Notes: generated by a model from the sequence alone, not told the origin. 64,000 nucleotides of DNA from Bacteroidales bacterium (GCA_022648685.1 JALCMW010000003.1:124001-188000), one strand, 5' to 3'. Counted from the first letter of the stretch, positions 42,465-52,044 are shown. Made by a program: numbers and translations.

Positions 42465-42541
42465 TGGTCGGGATGATGCGACTCGAACGCACGACCCCTA
42501 CGTCCCGAACGTAGTGCGCTAGCCAACTGCGCTACATCCCG
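42465..42541 (-). tRNA. tRNA-Pro (CGG)
   Basis: Acceptor CGGGATG pairs with CATCCCG; the anticodon stem CTACG/CGTAG encloses TTCGGGA, anticodon CGG. T-arm contains GTTCGAGT. CCA is encoded (TGG at 42465-42467 on the plus strand). Confidence 0.95.
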
Positions 42542-42595
42542 CTAAAAAAAGAAGCTGCATGAAGCAGCCCCATAAAATCCTGATCACAAACGCAC

Positions 42596-42850
42596 TTACG
42601 CCATTTTGTTGATATACACTGCAATTCCGCTTTTCAGATTTGCAGCCTTGTTCTTATGTATGATTCCCACTTTTGCAAGTTTGTCGATCATAGCATATAC
42701 TTTGGGAACATTAGTCTCGGCTTCTTTCTTGTCCGTAGTGTTCCTTATCGCACGTATTGCGTTGCGAGTTGTCTTCGCATAATATTTGTTATGCAATCTG
42801 TGCCTTTCGCTTTGGCGAATGCACTTCTCTGCTGATGCGTTGTTTGCCAT
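42596..42850 (-). CDS. rpsT: 30S ribosomal protein S20
   Basis: An 84-residue, Lys/Arg/Ala-rich helical protein typical of S20, which binds 16S rRNA early in 30S assembly. It starts MANNASAEKCIRQSERHRLH and has the conserved KNKAANLKSGIAVYI-like C-terminal segment. It lies between two tRNA genes on the same strand with no internal terminator, so all three are probably transcribed together. Confidence 0.92.
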   Translation of the reverse strand: MANNASAEKCIRQSERHRLHNKYYAKTTRNAIRAIRNTTDKKEAETNVPKVYAMIDKLAKVGIIHKNKAANLKSGIAVYINKMA

Positions 42851-42873
42851 CGTTTTCTATTTTTAATATTTTG

Positions 42874-42945
42874 TAGTGGGTACGAGAATCGAACTCATAT
42901 TGCAAGAATGAAAATCTTGAGTACTAACCGTTATACGAACCCACC
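42874..42945 (-). tRNA. tRNA-Glu (TTC)
   Basis: Acceptor GGTGGGT pairs with ACCCACT (first pair G-U); D-stem GTAT/GTAC; anticodon stem CAAGA/TCTTG with loop TTTTCAT giving TTC; T-arm ATGAG/CTCGT with TTCGATT. CCA is not encoded. Confidence 0.92.
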
Positions 42946-43029
42946 AAACTTTTACGTTGTTTTGAACATATAGTCCGAAACAGGATTGCAAATTTATGGA
43001 ATTATTTTCTTATGACAAAATAATTCTGC

Positions 43030-44028
43030 TCATTTTTTGTTTTTATCTGTCCATTCGAATGAATACAGCAATGATTCGACTTGTCTAAGATATTGTCTTT
43101 TGTCGAATTTCGGGGCATATACGAAAGCTTCCAGCACTATTATATCTTTGCCATCCTTGCTATAAAAAGAATGAGATACGAACGGTCCTCCCATATAATC
43201 ATTATATACTTCCCAGAATCCGCGGGTTTCGGCGAATTGCATTCCCTTATATTTGATGAACTTGACCGCAGGTGTTGCATAAGTGCTTGTAGTCATGTAT
43301 GTATTGTCGAACATTCCCGGGACATCCTGTTTGAGAATTTCGTTCCTTTTATCAATGATATTCTTTTCCGTGAAATTGCCGGAAGGAAGAGCCGGATATT
43401 TATAAATCAGAATGCCCTGGTTAGTATATTGCCTTTCATCTGCAATCCAGATGAAGTCGTCAGTCTTTTTCTTGAGCTTATATCCGGTAGGAAAATGTAC
43501 CATGCCTCCTATCATTTCGTTTACGGTCTGGGCAAGCGGCTTTTCTTCGTATTTCAGGGTATTTGCTATTATCCTGTTCCTTTCAGCCTGTTCTATCCCG
43601 TTTATTATGTTGTCGCCGTTGCGTTTGAATACGGCGGATGCCGAATCGGCATTGGCGGCATTGATTTGCAAGACAACCTGTGGATAGGCCCAGATATTTT
43701 CCTTATACAGTATGCTTGACTTATTTGCATCTGGATTGAAATTGAACATGATTATGTTCCTGTGGATTTTGAACATGTTTGAAAATCCGGAAGGAATCAC
43801 ATTCACCATAGAGAAAAGAGGTTCTTCCTGAGGCAGGAAAGGGGTATCTGTGCCGAGTACCGATCTGATCTCGGTTCCAAGGTTTCCTTCCCAATCAGCT
43901 TTGTCCAATACGATGAGGACTTCTCCTGCTTTCCCGCTGACATTAGGCAGTGCTTTGCTGCTGACGCCATTTCTGCAGGAAGTTAAGAGTGCCGCAGCTA
44001 TGGCGGCGATGGCTATTATCTTTTTCAT
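43030..44028 (-). CDS. DUF4837 family lipoprotein
   Basis: A 332-residue lipoprotein (MKKIIAIAAIAAALLTSC). I recognise it as DUF4837, a Bacteroidetes family of unknown function: features are GKAGEVLIVLDKADWEG, a central IPSGFSNMFKIHRNI, and GFWEVYNDYMGGPFVSHS near the end. It is the last gene of the M23-dxr-rseP operon, eight bases after rseP, which suggests an envelope role. Confidence 0.8.
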   Translation of the reverse strand: MKKIIAIAAIAAALLTSCRNGVSSKALPNVSGKAGEVLIVLDKADWEGNLGTEIRSVLGTDTPFLPQEEPLFSMVNVIPSGFSNMFKIHRNIIMFNFNPDANKSSILYKENIWAYPQVVLQINAANADSASAVFKRNGDNIINGIEQAERNRIIANTLKYEEKPLAQTVNEMIGGMVHFPTGYKLKKKTDDFIWIADERQYTNQGILIYKYPALPSGNFTEKNIIDKRNEILKQDVPGMFDNTYMTTSTYATPAVKFIKYKGMQFAETRGFWEVYNDYMGGPFVSHSFYSKDGKDIIVLEAFVYAPKFDKRQYLRQVESLLYSFEWTDKNKK

Positions 44029-44036
44029 ATGCGAGA

Positions 44037-45371
44037 TTATTTTATCAATCGTCCTATGTCATTTCCGAAAGCAAGAACCATAAGGGCCAGCAGCAGCAGC
44101 ATGCCTATTATCTGCGCCGCGGCAAGAAAACTTTCGCTCGGTTTTTTCCCTGAAACCATTTCATATATCGTAAACAAGATATGTCCTCCGTCAAGTCCCG
44201 GTATCGGTATAAGGTTCATTACTCCAAGCATGATTGATAATATCGCAAGAAGATTGATGAACAATAACCAATTCCATTTCGCCGGAAAGACCTGACCGAT
44301 GGCTATGAAGCTTCCCAGCGATTTGTATGCCTCGGTACTTGGCGTCGCCACGAGTTTCAGGTCACGCACATAACCTCCTATGGAAGATAATGTGTATTTC
44401 AGACCTGCGGGAATCGCCTGTATGATACTGTAATCTTGTTTCTTCAGCCCCGGGATCTGAGTGTACACTCCGATCCGTCCGCTTGTATCCACCTGGAGGG
44501 CCATGTCAAGCGTGTCTCCGTTTCGTACTATTTTTGCGTTTACCCTTTTCCCTTTATTTGATTTAAATACTGCCCGGGAATCTTGTACATATGCAATTTT
44601 TTCTGTATCGATTTGCGTTATCATGTCGCCACTGCGGAGTTCAGTGTTCGGAGAGTTTTCCACCAGCGAATCTATTACGAAAGGAACTGCAAGCCCGAAC
44701 ATATTCGGGGTGTTGAGTACCTGTCCGATCATCCTCCTGTCTATGTATATGTCAACAGTGTCTTTTCCTCTCAGGACCTCGGCTTTTTTTACAGACCTTC
44801 TTGCAAGATCTGCCTGGAGCATGTCGAAATCTTTAGGTTCGTAATCATCGAATTTCAATATGCGGTCTCCGTTTCTGAAGCCCATCTCATAAGCCAGATT
44901 GTTGACGTATATCTTGTTTCCGGAGTTGCTGAGGTATGTGTCTCCCCAGATCGAGAACATTACTATATATACGGCGATCGCAAAGATGAAATTGTACAAG
45001 ACGCCTCCAGCCATTACAAGCAGCCTCTGCCATGCCGGCTTCGTTCTGAATTCCCACGGCTTCGGTTCTTTTTTGAGCGATTGCATGTCAAGCGATTCGT
45101 CTACCATTCCGTTGATCTTGCAATAACCTCCGAGGGGAAGCCATCCTATCCCGTATTCCGTTTCGTAATCCTTGAATTTAGGGAATAGCTTCACGAACCA
45201 TTTCGTTGTCTTTGTGCTGAATAATTTCACTCCCCAGGCATCGAAAAACAGAAAAAACTTGTCCACTTTGATCTTGAAAATCTTGGCGAACGTGAAATGT
45301 CCGAGTTCGTGTATTATTATAAGAATGGCAAGTGCCAGAATTACTTGCAGTGTTTTTATCAATATTATCAT
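44037..45371 (-). CDS. rseP: Site-2 protease RseP (M50 intramembrane zinc protease)
   Basis: A 444-residue inner-membrane protease of regulated intramembrane proteolysis. The zinc motif HELGH is at residues 21-25 in the first transmembrane helix, PDZ-like domains occupy the middle (about 130-310), and the third zinc ligand lies in the GLDGGH motif near the C-terminus within NLIPIPGLDGGH. It begins directly after dxr, a linkage seen in many bacteria. Confidence 0.93.
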   Translation of the reverse strand: MIILIKTLQVILALAILIIIHELGHFTFAKIFKIKVDKFFLFFDAWGVKLFSTKTTKWFVKLFPKFKDYETEYGIGWLPLGGYCKINGMVDESLDMQSLKKEPKPWEFRTKPAWQRLLVMAGGVLYNFIFAIAVYIVMFSIWGDTYLSNSGNKIYVNNLAYEMGFRNGDRILKFDDYEPKDFDMLQADLARRSVKKAEVLRGKDTVDIYIDRRMIGQVLNTPNMFGLAVPFVIDSLVENSPNTELRSGDMITQIDTEKIAYVQDSRAVFKSNKGKRVNAKIVRNGDTLDMALQVDTSGRIGVYTQIPGLKKQDYSIIQAIPAGLKYTLSSIGGYVRDLKLVATPSTEAYKSLGSFIAIGQVFPAKWNWLLFINLLAILSIMLGVMNLIPIPGLDGGHILFTIYEMVSGKKPSESFLAAAQIIGMLLLLALMVLAFGNDIGRLIK

Positions 45372-46544
45372 TTATCTTCCTCCGGAGACTTTGCTTATGA
45401 TCTCTTTAGCTTTGCTATATACTGTGTCATTCGTTTCGAATATATCTTCCAATCCCGGATCACCAACAAAATCCACACCATCCATACACTCGTTGACGAT
45501 ATCGGAAATATCGTAAAAGCCGATTCTGTCCTGCAGGTATGCAGCTACCGCCGCTTCATTGGCTGCATTCATTGCGCAAGGTATATTCCCTCCGCGTGTA
45601 ATAGCCTTGAATGCCAACGCCAGGGCCGGGAATTTTTCCATGTCCGGTTCAAAAAATGACAGATTCCCGATTCCGGCAAAATCAAGTTTCCCGATATCCA
45701 GCGGTTTCCTGTCCGGGAAACATAGGGCGAACTGGATAGGTTCCCGCATATCGGGATGGCCCATTTGCGCCAATACGGCTCCGTCATCGAATTCTATCAT
45801 AGAATGGATTATCGCTTCCGGGTGTACTATGACGTTTATATCTTCCGGCCGGCAGTCGAAAAGCCATTTCGCTTCGATGACCTCGAATCCTTTATTCATC
45901 ATCGTAGCCGAGTCTATGGTTATTTTATCCCCCATATTCCACTGCGGATGCTTTAGGGCCTGCTGTTTTGTGGCTAAAGCGATCTCGTCTTTCTTCCATG
46001 TCCGGAATGGCCCTCCTGAAGCTGTCAGATGTATCCTTTTTATCTTGTTGCCCTGAGCTCCGAGAAGACATTGGAAAATTGCAGAATGTTCGGAATCCAC
46101 GGGTATAATAGCTGCGTGATATTTTTCAGCAAGATTCATTATTATCCACCCAGCCGCCACCAATGTCTCTTTATTTGCCAGGGCTATGGCTTTTCCCGCC
46201 TTTATGGCAGCTATCGTCGGAGCCAGGCCGCTGAATCCCACCATCGAAGCCACAACCATATCCACTCTTTCGCTTGTGACAAGATCGCAGACGGATTGCA
46301 TCCCGGCAAATACTTTGATACCTTTATCCTGAAGGGCGTCCGATACTTCTTTGTATTTGTCTTTATTGCATATTACAACGTTGTTGGCATCAAATTCCAG
46401 CGCCTGATTTATCAGAAGTTCGCTGCTGTTGTTTGCAGTCAGCAATTCTATTTCGAAAAGTTCTTTGTTCCTGCGGACGACATCAAGGGTCTGTCTCCCG
46501 ATGGATCCGGTAGAGCCAAGTATTGCTATATGTCTTTTGTACAT
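45372..46544 (-). CDS. dxr: 1-deoxy-D-xylulose 5-phosphate reductoisomerase
   Basis: A 390-residue enzyme of the MEP pathway for isoprenoids; NADPH-binding GSTGSIGRQTLDVV is at the N-terminus, VDSEHSAIFQCL holds metal ligands, and HPQWNMGDKITIDSATMMNK the substrate region. Its ATG shares the A of the upstream M23 stop (TGATG), indicating translational coupling. It supplies precursors for UppS, encoded at 23.9 kb. Confidence 0.96.
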   Translation of the reverse strand: MYKRHIAILGSTGSIGRQTLDVVRRNKELFEIELLTANNSSELLINQALEFDANNVVICNKDKYKEVSDALQDKGIKVFAGMQSVCDLVTSERVDMVVASMVGFSGLAPTIAAIKAGKAIALANKETLVAAGWIIMNLAEKYHAAIIPVDSEHSAIFQCLLGAQGNKIKRIHLTASGGPFRTWKKDEIALATKQQALKHPQWNMGDKITIDSATMMNKGFEVIEAKWLFDCRPEDINVIVHPEAIIHSMIEFDDGAVLAQMGHPDMREPIQFALCFPDRKPLDIGKLDFAGIGNLSFFEPDMEKFPALALAFKAITRGGNIPCAMNAANEAAVAAYLQDRIGFYDISDIVNECMDGVDFVGDPGLEDIFETNDTVYSKAKEIISKVSGGR

Positions 46545-47395
46545 CAGAAATTAATGTATTGTGTCGGATCCACTGCTTCCCCTTTGTACCAAAGTTCGAA
46601 ATGCAGGTGGTCTCCTGTGGTTAGTGATCCGCTGTTCCCGACTAAAGCTATCGGGGTTCCGGCAGAGACTTTATCCCCGGTCTTTTTTAACAGTATCTGG
46701 TTATGTTTGTATATCGATACTATATTGTTGGCATGTTGCAGTTGGATTGTATATCCGGTTTCATCATCCCAGCCGGAAAAAATGACAGTACCGTCAAGAG
46801 TTGCCATCACAACCGAATTGGCAGGGGCAGTTATGTCTATGTAAGGATGTATCACCTTGTCATATCCTTGTGAAATCACCCCTTTCAGAGGAACGAAGAA
46901 ATGCATCCCTTCAATTTGGAGATTCCTGGTTTTGTCATCCGATATGTCGAATTGTTCCGCTTCCTTTACATTGGAACGCAGCAAGGAGTCTTTCATGGCC
47001 AGTTTTCCTGCATTTTTCGAAGATACAGATGCTTCATTATCGCTTTTGATAAGGCTGTCCAGTCTTATCGGTTCTTTGCCGTCAACTATTCTCGACAGGT
47101 TCTCCGAATATAGTTCCCATTTTCCTATTATGTTCTGCAGGGAATCTATCATAATGGCATTCCTGATGGCGGCATGTTTTGTGTGGGCATCGGGATATCC
47201 TGGAATGAAAGTCCGTATGGGAGTAAATGCTATTATGGAAAAAAGTCCGAGGCATATGACCACGATTATTGATATGACGGTAACTAAGAAACTTGCCCTG
47301 GTGAACCGAAGGGCCCAGATTTGTTTATGAGTCCGGTCTTCTATCAAGGCCAGTCTGAAATTATCGACTTTTTGATCTTTATTTTGTCTTGACAT
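46544..47395 (-). CDS. M23 family metallopeptidase, membrane-anchored
   Basis: A 283-residue protein with one transmembrane segment (about residues 30-55) and a short coiled coil. The C-terminal LytM domain has the zinc ligands in HPYID (HxxxD) and HLHF, plus a further His in YKHNQ, so it should cleave peptidoglycan cross-links or regulate amidases in the periplasm. First gene of the operon with dxr, rseP and DUF4837; divergent from ruvX. Confidence 0.88.
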   Translation of the reverse strand: MSRQNKDQKVDNFRLALIEDRTHKQIWALRFTRASFLVTVISIIVVICLGLFSIIAFTPIRTFIPGYPDAHTKHAAIRNAIMIDSLQNIIGKWELYSENLSRIVDGKEPIRLDSLIKSDNEASVSSKNAGKLAMKDSLLRSNVKEAEQFDISDDKTRNLQIEGMHFFVPLKGVISQGYDKVIHPYIDITAPANSVVMATLDGTVIFSGWDDETGYTIQLQHANNIVSIYKHNQILLKKTGDKVSAGTPIALVGNSGSLTTGDHLHFELWYKGEAVDPTQYINF

Positions 47396-47413
47396 ACTAA
47401 AATGCTAACTTTG
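47383..47413 (+). promoter_or_regulatory. Consensus promoter of ruvX
   Basis: TTTG (47383-47386), 19-base spacer, TAACTTTG (47406-47413). It ends nine bases before ATG 47423 and thereby rules out the upstream ATG at 47402 as the start. The -33 box lies inside the 5' end of the divergent M23 gene. Confidence 0.75.
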
Positions 47414-47422
47414 TGCGTATAT

Positions 47423-47920
47423 ATGGACAGGATAATCGGGATAGATTTCGGCAGAAAACGGATCGGCGTAGCCGCCAGCGACCCGTTGCGTATCTTCGCG
47501 TCCGCCCTTGATACGATTCCGTCTGCAAAGATAATAGATTATCTCAAAAATTATGCTCGAAACGAAACGATAACATTGTTCGTGGTCGGATATCCTAAAA
47601 ATATGGATAATAAACCTTCTGAGGCGGCAAAGGATGTAGACGTCTTTTTGAAGATATTGTCCGCAAAATTCCCGGATATTCCGGTAGTGCTGGAAGATGA
47701 AAGATTTACTTCCGTACTTGCACACCGGGCCATGATAGACGGGGGAATGAAGGCAAAGGACAGGAGGGACAAGAACTCCGTGGACAGGATCAGTGCGGCC
47801 ATTATCCTTCAGAGTTATCTGGACAGGAATGCCTACGGCGATCATAAGCCGCATCATATCGAAACTGTAAGCATACCTGAGTCCCTTTCGTCGAAAGTTA
47901 CCAAGAAGCATAAGAAATAA
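47423..47920 (+). CDS. ruvX: YqgF/RuvX family nuclease (putative Holliday junction resolvase / pre-16S rRNA nuclease)
   Basis: A 165-residue RNase H-fold protein starting MDRIIGIDFGRKRIGVAASD. The catalytic acidic residues are in DFG at the start, in VLEDERFTS (Glu/Asp) and in the C-terminal KNSVDRISAAIILQSYL. In E. coli the family member processes the 5' end of 16S rRNA. Followed by def 15 bases later. Confidence 0.9.
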   Translation: MDRIIGIDFGRKRIGVAASDPLRIFASALDTIPSAKIIDYLKNYARNETITLFVVGYPKNMDNKPSEAAKDVDVFLKILSAKFPDIPVVLEDERFTSVLAHRAMIDGGMKAKDRRDKNSVDRISAAIILQSYLDRNAYGDHKPHHIETVSIPESLSSKVTKKHKK

Positions 47921-47934
47921 ATCAATATAAAACG

Positions 47935-48489
47935 ATGATAAGACCTATATATTTATATGGATCGGAAGTTCTCCGCCAAGTGGCTGTCGATGCCGATCTT
48001 TCGAAAAAGGATGAAATTACGGAACTTGTGCGTGATCTCAAGGATACGCTGGCACATGCCGATGGCTGCGGTCTGGCCGCTCCCCAGATAGGAGTCGGAC
48101 TCAGAGTTGTGATTGTTGACGGTACGGGTATGGTTGATATATACGACTATCTGAAAGGGTTCAAGCGGACTCTGATCAATCCCGTGATAGTGGAGTCAAG
48201 TCCCAAAAGTTGTGAATATTCTGAAGGCTGCCTGAGTCTTCCGGGACTGTTCGCCGATGTCAGGAGACCTTCCGAAATAACGGTGGAATACTATGACGAA
48301 TCGTTAAAGAAAGTAACGGAAACTTTCGATAAATTCGCCTGCAGAATGGTCCAGCATGAGATTTCCCATCTTGACGGCGATCTTTTCGTGGATCATGTGG
48401 CTCCTATCAGAAAGAAAATGATTGCCAAGAAACTGCAGAATATTTCAAGAGGCAAAGTGTCTACATATTATACCACTAAAATCAAATAA
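47935..48489 (+). CDS. def: Peptide deformylase
   Basis: A 184-residue iron/zinc enzyme removing the N-formyl group from new proteins. All three motifs are present: GCGLAAPQIGV, EGCLSLPG and QHEISHLDG (HEISH metal site). Cotranscribed with ruvX and the downstream phosphohexomutase (eight-base gap). Confidence 0.95.
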   Translation: MIRPIYLYGSEVLRQVAVDADLSKKDEITELVRDLKDTLAHADGCGLAAPQIGVGLRVVIVDGTGMVDIYDYLKGFKRTLINPVIVESSPKSCEYSEGCLSLPGLFADVRRPSEITVEYYDESLKKVTETFDKFACRMVQHEISHLDGDLFVDHVAPIRKKMIAKKLQNISRGKVSTYYTTKIK

Positions 48490-48497
48490 TTAATATT

Positions 48498-49859
48498 ATG
48501 GGAGCATTTCACGCTTATGATATAAGAGGAATCTACAATGTGGATTTCGATAAGAATACGGCTTATAAGGTGGGATATTTCATTCCCGGGCTTCTGGATA
48601 CGGACAAGGTGTTGGTAGGCCGGGATTGCCGGGTTTCTTCCGATGAAATTCACGATTGGCTGATAAAGGGAATTACCGAAGCCGGAGCCGATGTCTATGA
48701 CATAGGTCAAAGCACTACTCCGATGGTTTATTTCGGCACTGCCAATTATGGCTTCAAGGCATCCGTCCAGATCACCGCTTCACATAATCCGAAAGAATAC
48801 AACGGGATGAAAGTCTCACGTGAGAATGCTCTTCCGGTAGGTCTTGAAAACGGGCTGGGACTCATAAAGGAGTGGATAGATAAAGGGAGGGAGACTCCGG
48901 TAGCGGCAAAAAAGGGTGTTGTCCACAAGATGGATATCCATAATGATTATTTGAAATTCCTGCTTAAGTTCAAGGGCGATTATTCCGGTCTGAATATAGC
49001 TTTCGATCTTTCCAATGGGATGTCATGTCTTTATGCAAAGGAGATTTTCGGGGATTCCCCGTATTATATTTTCGACAATATGGATGGGACTTTTCCAAAT
49101 CATGAGCCGAATCCGCTGATACATAAGAATGTAGAAGCTTTGGAAGCAACCGTCAAAAGGCTTGGAGCCGATGTCGGTGTCATATATGACGGGGACGCGG
49201 ACAGAGTCATGTTCGTTGATGAAACCGGACATTTCATTTCTCCTGATTTGATAATAGCCGTGCTTGGTAATTATTTCATCAGGGAGAGAGGGGAGAAAGG
49301 TATTGTCCTTCAGGATATCAGAAGCTCGAAAGCTGTCGGCGAGTATCTTTCACCGATGGGTGTGGAAATGCATACATGGAAGGTAGGACGTGCTTATGCC
49401 GCCGTAAAACTCCGTGAACTGAACGGGGTGTGGGGAGGTGAATTGGCCGGTCATTATTATTTCCGCGATTTCTTCTATTCGGACAGCGGGTTGCTGGCTT
49501 CAATTCTTGTGCTAAGGGTCGTTGCCTGGCTTAAGAAGTCGGGAAAAACGTTCAGCCAGTTGATAAAAAGCATATCCAAATATCAAAATTCCGGTGAGAT
49601 AAATTTCCGTCTTGACAAGAAGAAAGAAGCAATGGATGCCGTCAAGGCTTATTTCACTTCTTGCGAAACCCCGACAGCCGTTATGGACTTCGACGGATAC
49701 CGTGTCGAATTTCCTGATTGGTGGTTCAATATAAGGCCATCCAACACAGAACCGTATCTTAGATTTATTTGTGAAGCGAAGTCCGGTGAGTTATTGGACG
49801 ACAAGGTTTCTACGGTCAAAAAATTACTTTCCGATGATTTCGGTGCCGTCCTGTCGTAA
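48498..49859 (+). CDS. manB: Phosphomannomutase/phosphoglucomutase
   Basis: A 453-residue alpha-D-phosphohexomutase. The active-site serine is in TASHNPKEYNGMK, the magnesium site is YDGDADR, the sugar-specificity loop is GGELAGHYYF (GEL/M type, fitting dual mannose/glucose specificity), and the phosphate-binding loop RPSNTEPYLR is near the end. It makes hexose-1-phosphates for surface glycan synthesis. Confidence 0.92.
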   Translation: MGAFHAYDIRGIYNVDFDKNTAYKVGYFIPGLLDTDKVLVGRDCRVSSDEIHDWLIKGITEAGADVYDIGQSTTPMVYFGTANYGFKASVQITASHNPKEYNGMKVSRENALPVGLENGLGLIKEWIDKGRETPVAAKKGVVHKMDIHNDYLKFLLKFKGDYSGLNIAFDLSNGMSCLYAKEIFGDSPYYIFDNMDGTFPNHEPNPLIHKNVEALEATVKRLGADVGVIYDGDADRVMFVDETGHFISPDLIIAVLGNYFIRERGEKGIVLQDIRSSKAVGEYLSPMGVEMHTWKVGRAYAAVKLRELNGVWGGELAGHYYFRDFFYSDSGLLASILVLRVVAWLKKSGKTFSQLIKSISKYQNSGEINFRLDKKKEAMDAVKAYFTSCETPTAVMDFDGYRVEFPDWWFNIRPSNTEPYLRFICEAKSGELLDDKVSTVKKLLSDDFGAVLS

Positions 49860-49884
49860 TTTGCGTTGTCGATAATATAGAAAA

Positions 49885-50877
49885 ATGAAATTTCCGAATT
49901 TTTTTTATGCGGTGCAGGTCGTTTTTGCTTTTTTCCTTATGCAAATCAATCTTCCTGCACAAAGCGACATATACCCGTTAGATACTTTATCCACATCTGA
50001 CCCTGATGTAAAAGTTGTCCTTTATTCAGATTATACGTGGAAATATTATAGAAATCCTTCCGATTCTTCCAATACCGTATTAACCGGTTTATTCGATTCG
50101 AATTGGAACTGTTCGAATCCCAATCCCTACCGCCTTTCTTTGAATTCATTTCCGGATCAGGTCAGTATCCGTCTTGTGGATTCCGCAGGTCGGTATCATT
50201 CCCCGGATAGCCCCTGCAAGGTGTATTCGGGCTTCGGATACAGACACGGTCATGTCCATCAGGGTGTGGACCTTCCGTTGAAATATGGAGATCCGGTATA
50301 TGCCGTGTTCGACGGGAAGGTGCGTATGTCCAGATATTATCACGGTTACGGTAATCTTGTTGTTATCCGACATGCGAATGGTCTGGAAACTTTTTACGGA
50401 CATTTGTCCAAGAGACTTGTTTCGGAAGGAGACATGGTATATGCCGGGCAGGTTGTAGGAAAAGGGGGAGCTACCGGCAGGGCTACCGGCGTTCATCTGC
50501 ATTTTGAAACGAGATATGACGGATATGCTTTCGATCCTCAATGGCTTATTGATTTCAGTACGGGAAACCTGAGGGAAAATTCATTCGTTCTCAAGAAGAA
50601 GTATCTCAATCCGAAAAACAAATATGCCCAGGATTTCGAAGATGATATCTCTCTGGCTGATTCTTCCTCTCTTCAGGATGATTGTTCTGGTGATGCTGGT
50701 ACTGCTTACCGTATGGAAACTGCCGCTTCCAAAATTAGTTATCATACTGTCCGTAAAGGTGATACATTATACGGGATAGCTAAGAATAACGGTACTACCG
50801 TTTCCGTCTTGTGCAGTCTTAACGGGATTTCGAAAAAATCGGTTTTACATCCAGGGAAACGTATACGTGTTAAATAA
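49885..50877 (+). CDS. Secreted M23 peptidase with C-terminal LysM domain
   Basis: A 330-residue protein with signal peptide (cleavage near LPAQS). The LytM catalytic core (about residues 110-235) has HQGVD (HxxxD-type), FYGHL and HLHFE zinc-site motifs. The C-terminal 45 residues are a LysM module (HTVRKGDTLYGIAKNNGTT) for peptidoglycan binding. All catalytic ligands appear present, so it is probably an active cell-wall endopeptidase. Convergent with apbE across a short palindrome GCTTAAATTTAAGC. Confidence 0.9.
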   Translation: MKFPNFFYAVQVVFAFFLMQINLPAQSDIYPLDTLSTSDPDVKVVLYSDYTWKYYRNPSDSSNTVLTGLFDSNWNCSNPNPYRLSLNSFPDQVSIRLVDSAGRYHSPDSPCKVYSGFGYRHGHVHQGVDLPLKYGDPVYAVFDGKVRMSRYYHGYGNLVVIRHANGLETFYGHLSKRLVSEGDMVYAGQVVGKGGATGRATGVHLHFETRYDGYAFDPQWLIDFSTGNLRENSFVLKKKYLNPKNKYAQDFEDDISLADSSSLQDDCSGDAGTAYRMETAASKISYHTVRKGDTLYGIAKNNGTTVSVLCSLNGISKKSVLHPGKRIRVK

Positions 50878-50911
50878 TTGCCGAGATCGCGGTCCGCTTA
50901 AATTTAAGCTG

Positions 50912-52015
50912 TTATTTCCCGATTAAGTTAAAGCCGTCGGATGTCCATTCTTTCATGGTACCGTCTTCGCTGTATATAAGATATCCTTGTACTTCCCCTG
51001 ATTTGGATTCGATGAATTTTTCGGATTGTTCCAATCCGATTACCATGCAGTATGTTGCATAAGCGTCCGCTATTGTAGCGCTTTTTGCTACTATGGTAGC
51101 GCTCAGAAGGGAGTGTGCCACCGGATAACCGCTGCGGGGATCGATCGTATGGGCATATTTCTTACCGTTTTTTATATAAAACTTACGGTAATTCCCTGAC
51201 GTGACTATTCCGCATGCCGTTCCCGAAGATTGCCATATCCCGTCCAGATCTTGTCCTGGTGTTTCATTACCATCGAAAGGTCTGTCTATTCCTACGGTCC
51301 ACGGTTTCCCTTCCGGATTCACACCATCGCAATATATCTCCCCTATATCTATCAACATGTCTTTTATTCCTAATCCGTATAGATATTTTGCGATTAGATC
51401 GCAAGTGTATCCCTGGGCGATGGCATTGTAATTCAATTCGGGAGTTCTGCCGGTGTCGTAATTTCCGGTTTTTTCCGCAGAAAGCATATCCTCAGCTTCC
51501 AAAGTCCCGTCGCTTTTTATGGCGTCGGACATGCTGCTTTTCAATCGTCCCATGCCTGTGGAGCCTAGTATTTTCTTGACCGCACTGTCGGTAGGCATGG
51601 AATCGGTTGTGAATCCGAATCCCCACAAATCGAAAAGCGGTGCGGCGGCTACGTCGAAAGCTCCCCCCGTTTCCCGAAAATAGCCGAATGAAACAGTATA
51701 AATGTCTTTGAATATGTCGTTGGGACGGATTTTCTTCCCTTCGTTGAATCTGCTTAACATCGAACCCTTATCGTAGCCCGAAAGCGTCGTGTCGATTTCA
51801 TTCAATATGGAATCGATTTTTTCCTTTATGCTTTCCGGCTTTATTTTTATTCTTCCGTCTTTGCCTGTCATATTGAGTTTGACTGTGTAAGTCCCGCCCT
51901 GAGCATAACCGCGAATGGCTATGTATTTGTCATTTCCGGAACACGAAGAATCAAGGAATACGATAAATGTAATGCTGATGTTCAACAGCAATCGAAAAAG
52001 TTTCTTTTTTGTCAT
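50912..52015 (-). CDS. apbE: FAD:protein FMN transferase ApbE (lipoprotein)
   Basis: I place the start at ATG 52015 (MTKKKLFRLL), which opens a lipoprotein signal with lipid Cys in DSSCSG; the longer frame upstream runs through promoters. The 367-residue enzyme transfers FMN from FAD to Thr of flavoproteins such as RnfG/NqrC outside the membrane. Motifs include GTYTVKLN, the GGAFDVAAAPLFDLW region, GIDRPF and the metal-binding HTIDPRSGYPVAHS. No Rnf or Nqr genes lie in this window. Confidence 0.92.
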   Translation of the reverse strand: MTKKKLFRLLLNISITFIVFLDSSCSGNDKYIAIRGYAQGGTYTVKLNMTGKDGRIKIKPESIKEKIDSILNEIDTTLSGYDKGSMLSRFNEGKKIRPNDIFKDIYTVSFGYFRETGGAFDVAAAPLFDLWGFGFTTDSMPTDSAVKKILGSTGMGRLKSSMSDAIKSDGTLEAEDMLSAEKTGNYDTGRTPELNYNAIAQGYTCDLIAKYLYGLGIKDMLIDIGEIYCDGVNPEGKPWTVGIDRPFDGNETPGQDLDGIWQSSGTACGIVTSGNYRKFYIKNGKKYAHTIDPRSGYPVAHSLLSATIVAKSATIADAYATYCMVIGLEQSEKFIESKSGEVQGYLIYSEDGTMKEWTSDGFNLIGK

Positions 52016-52036
52016 GGCCTTCGGCAAAGTATTTGT

Positions 52037-52044
52037 ACAAAGGT
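52037..52044 (-). promoter_or_regulatory. -7 box of apbE
   Basis: TACCTTTG on the minus strand, 21 bases before the apbE ATG; no clear -33 box. It lies in the same intergenic region as the divergent FISUMP promoter. Confidence 0.45.

Noticed and set aside
42465..42541. tRNA-Pro as an integration attachment site for the island
   Set aside because: The tRNA 3' end faces the island, but I find no duplicate of its 3' sequence at the other border and no integrase gene.
47402..47422. Earlier ATG for ruvX
   Set aside because: It would lie upstream of the -7 box TAACTTTG; the family start MDRIIGIDFG follows the promoter.
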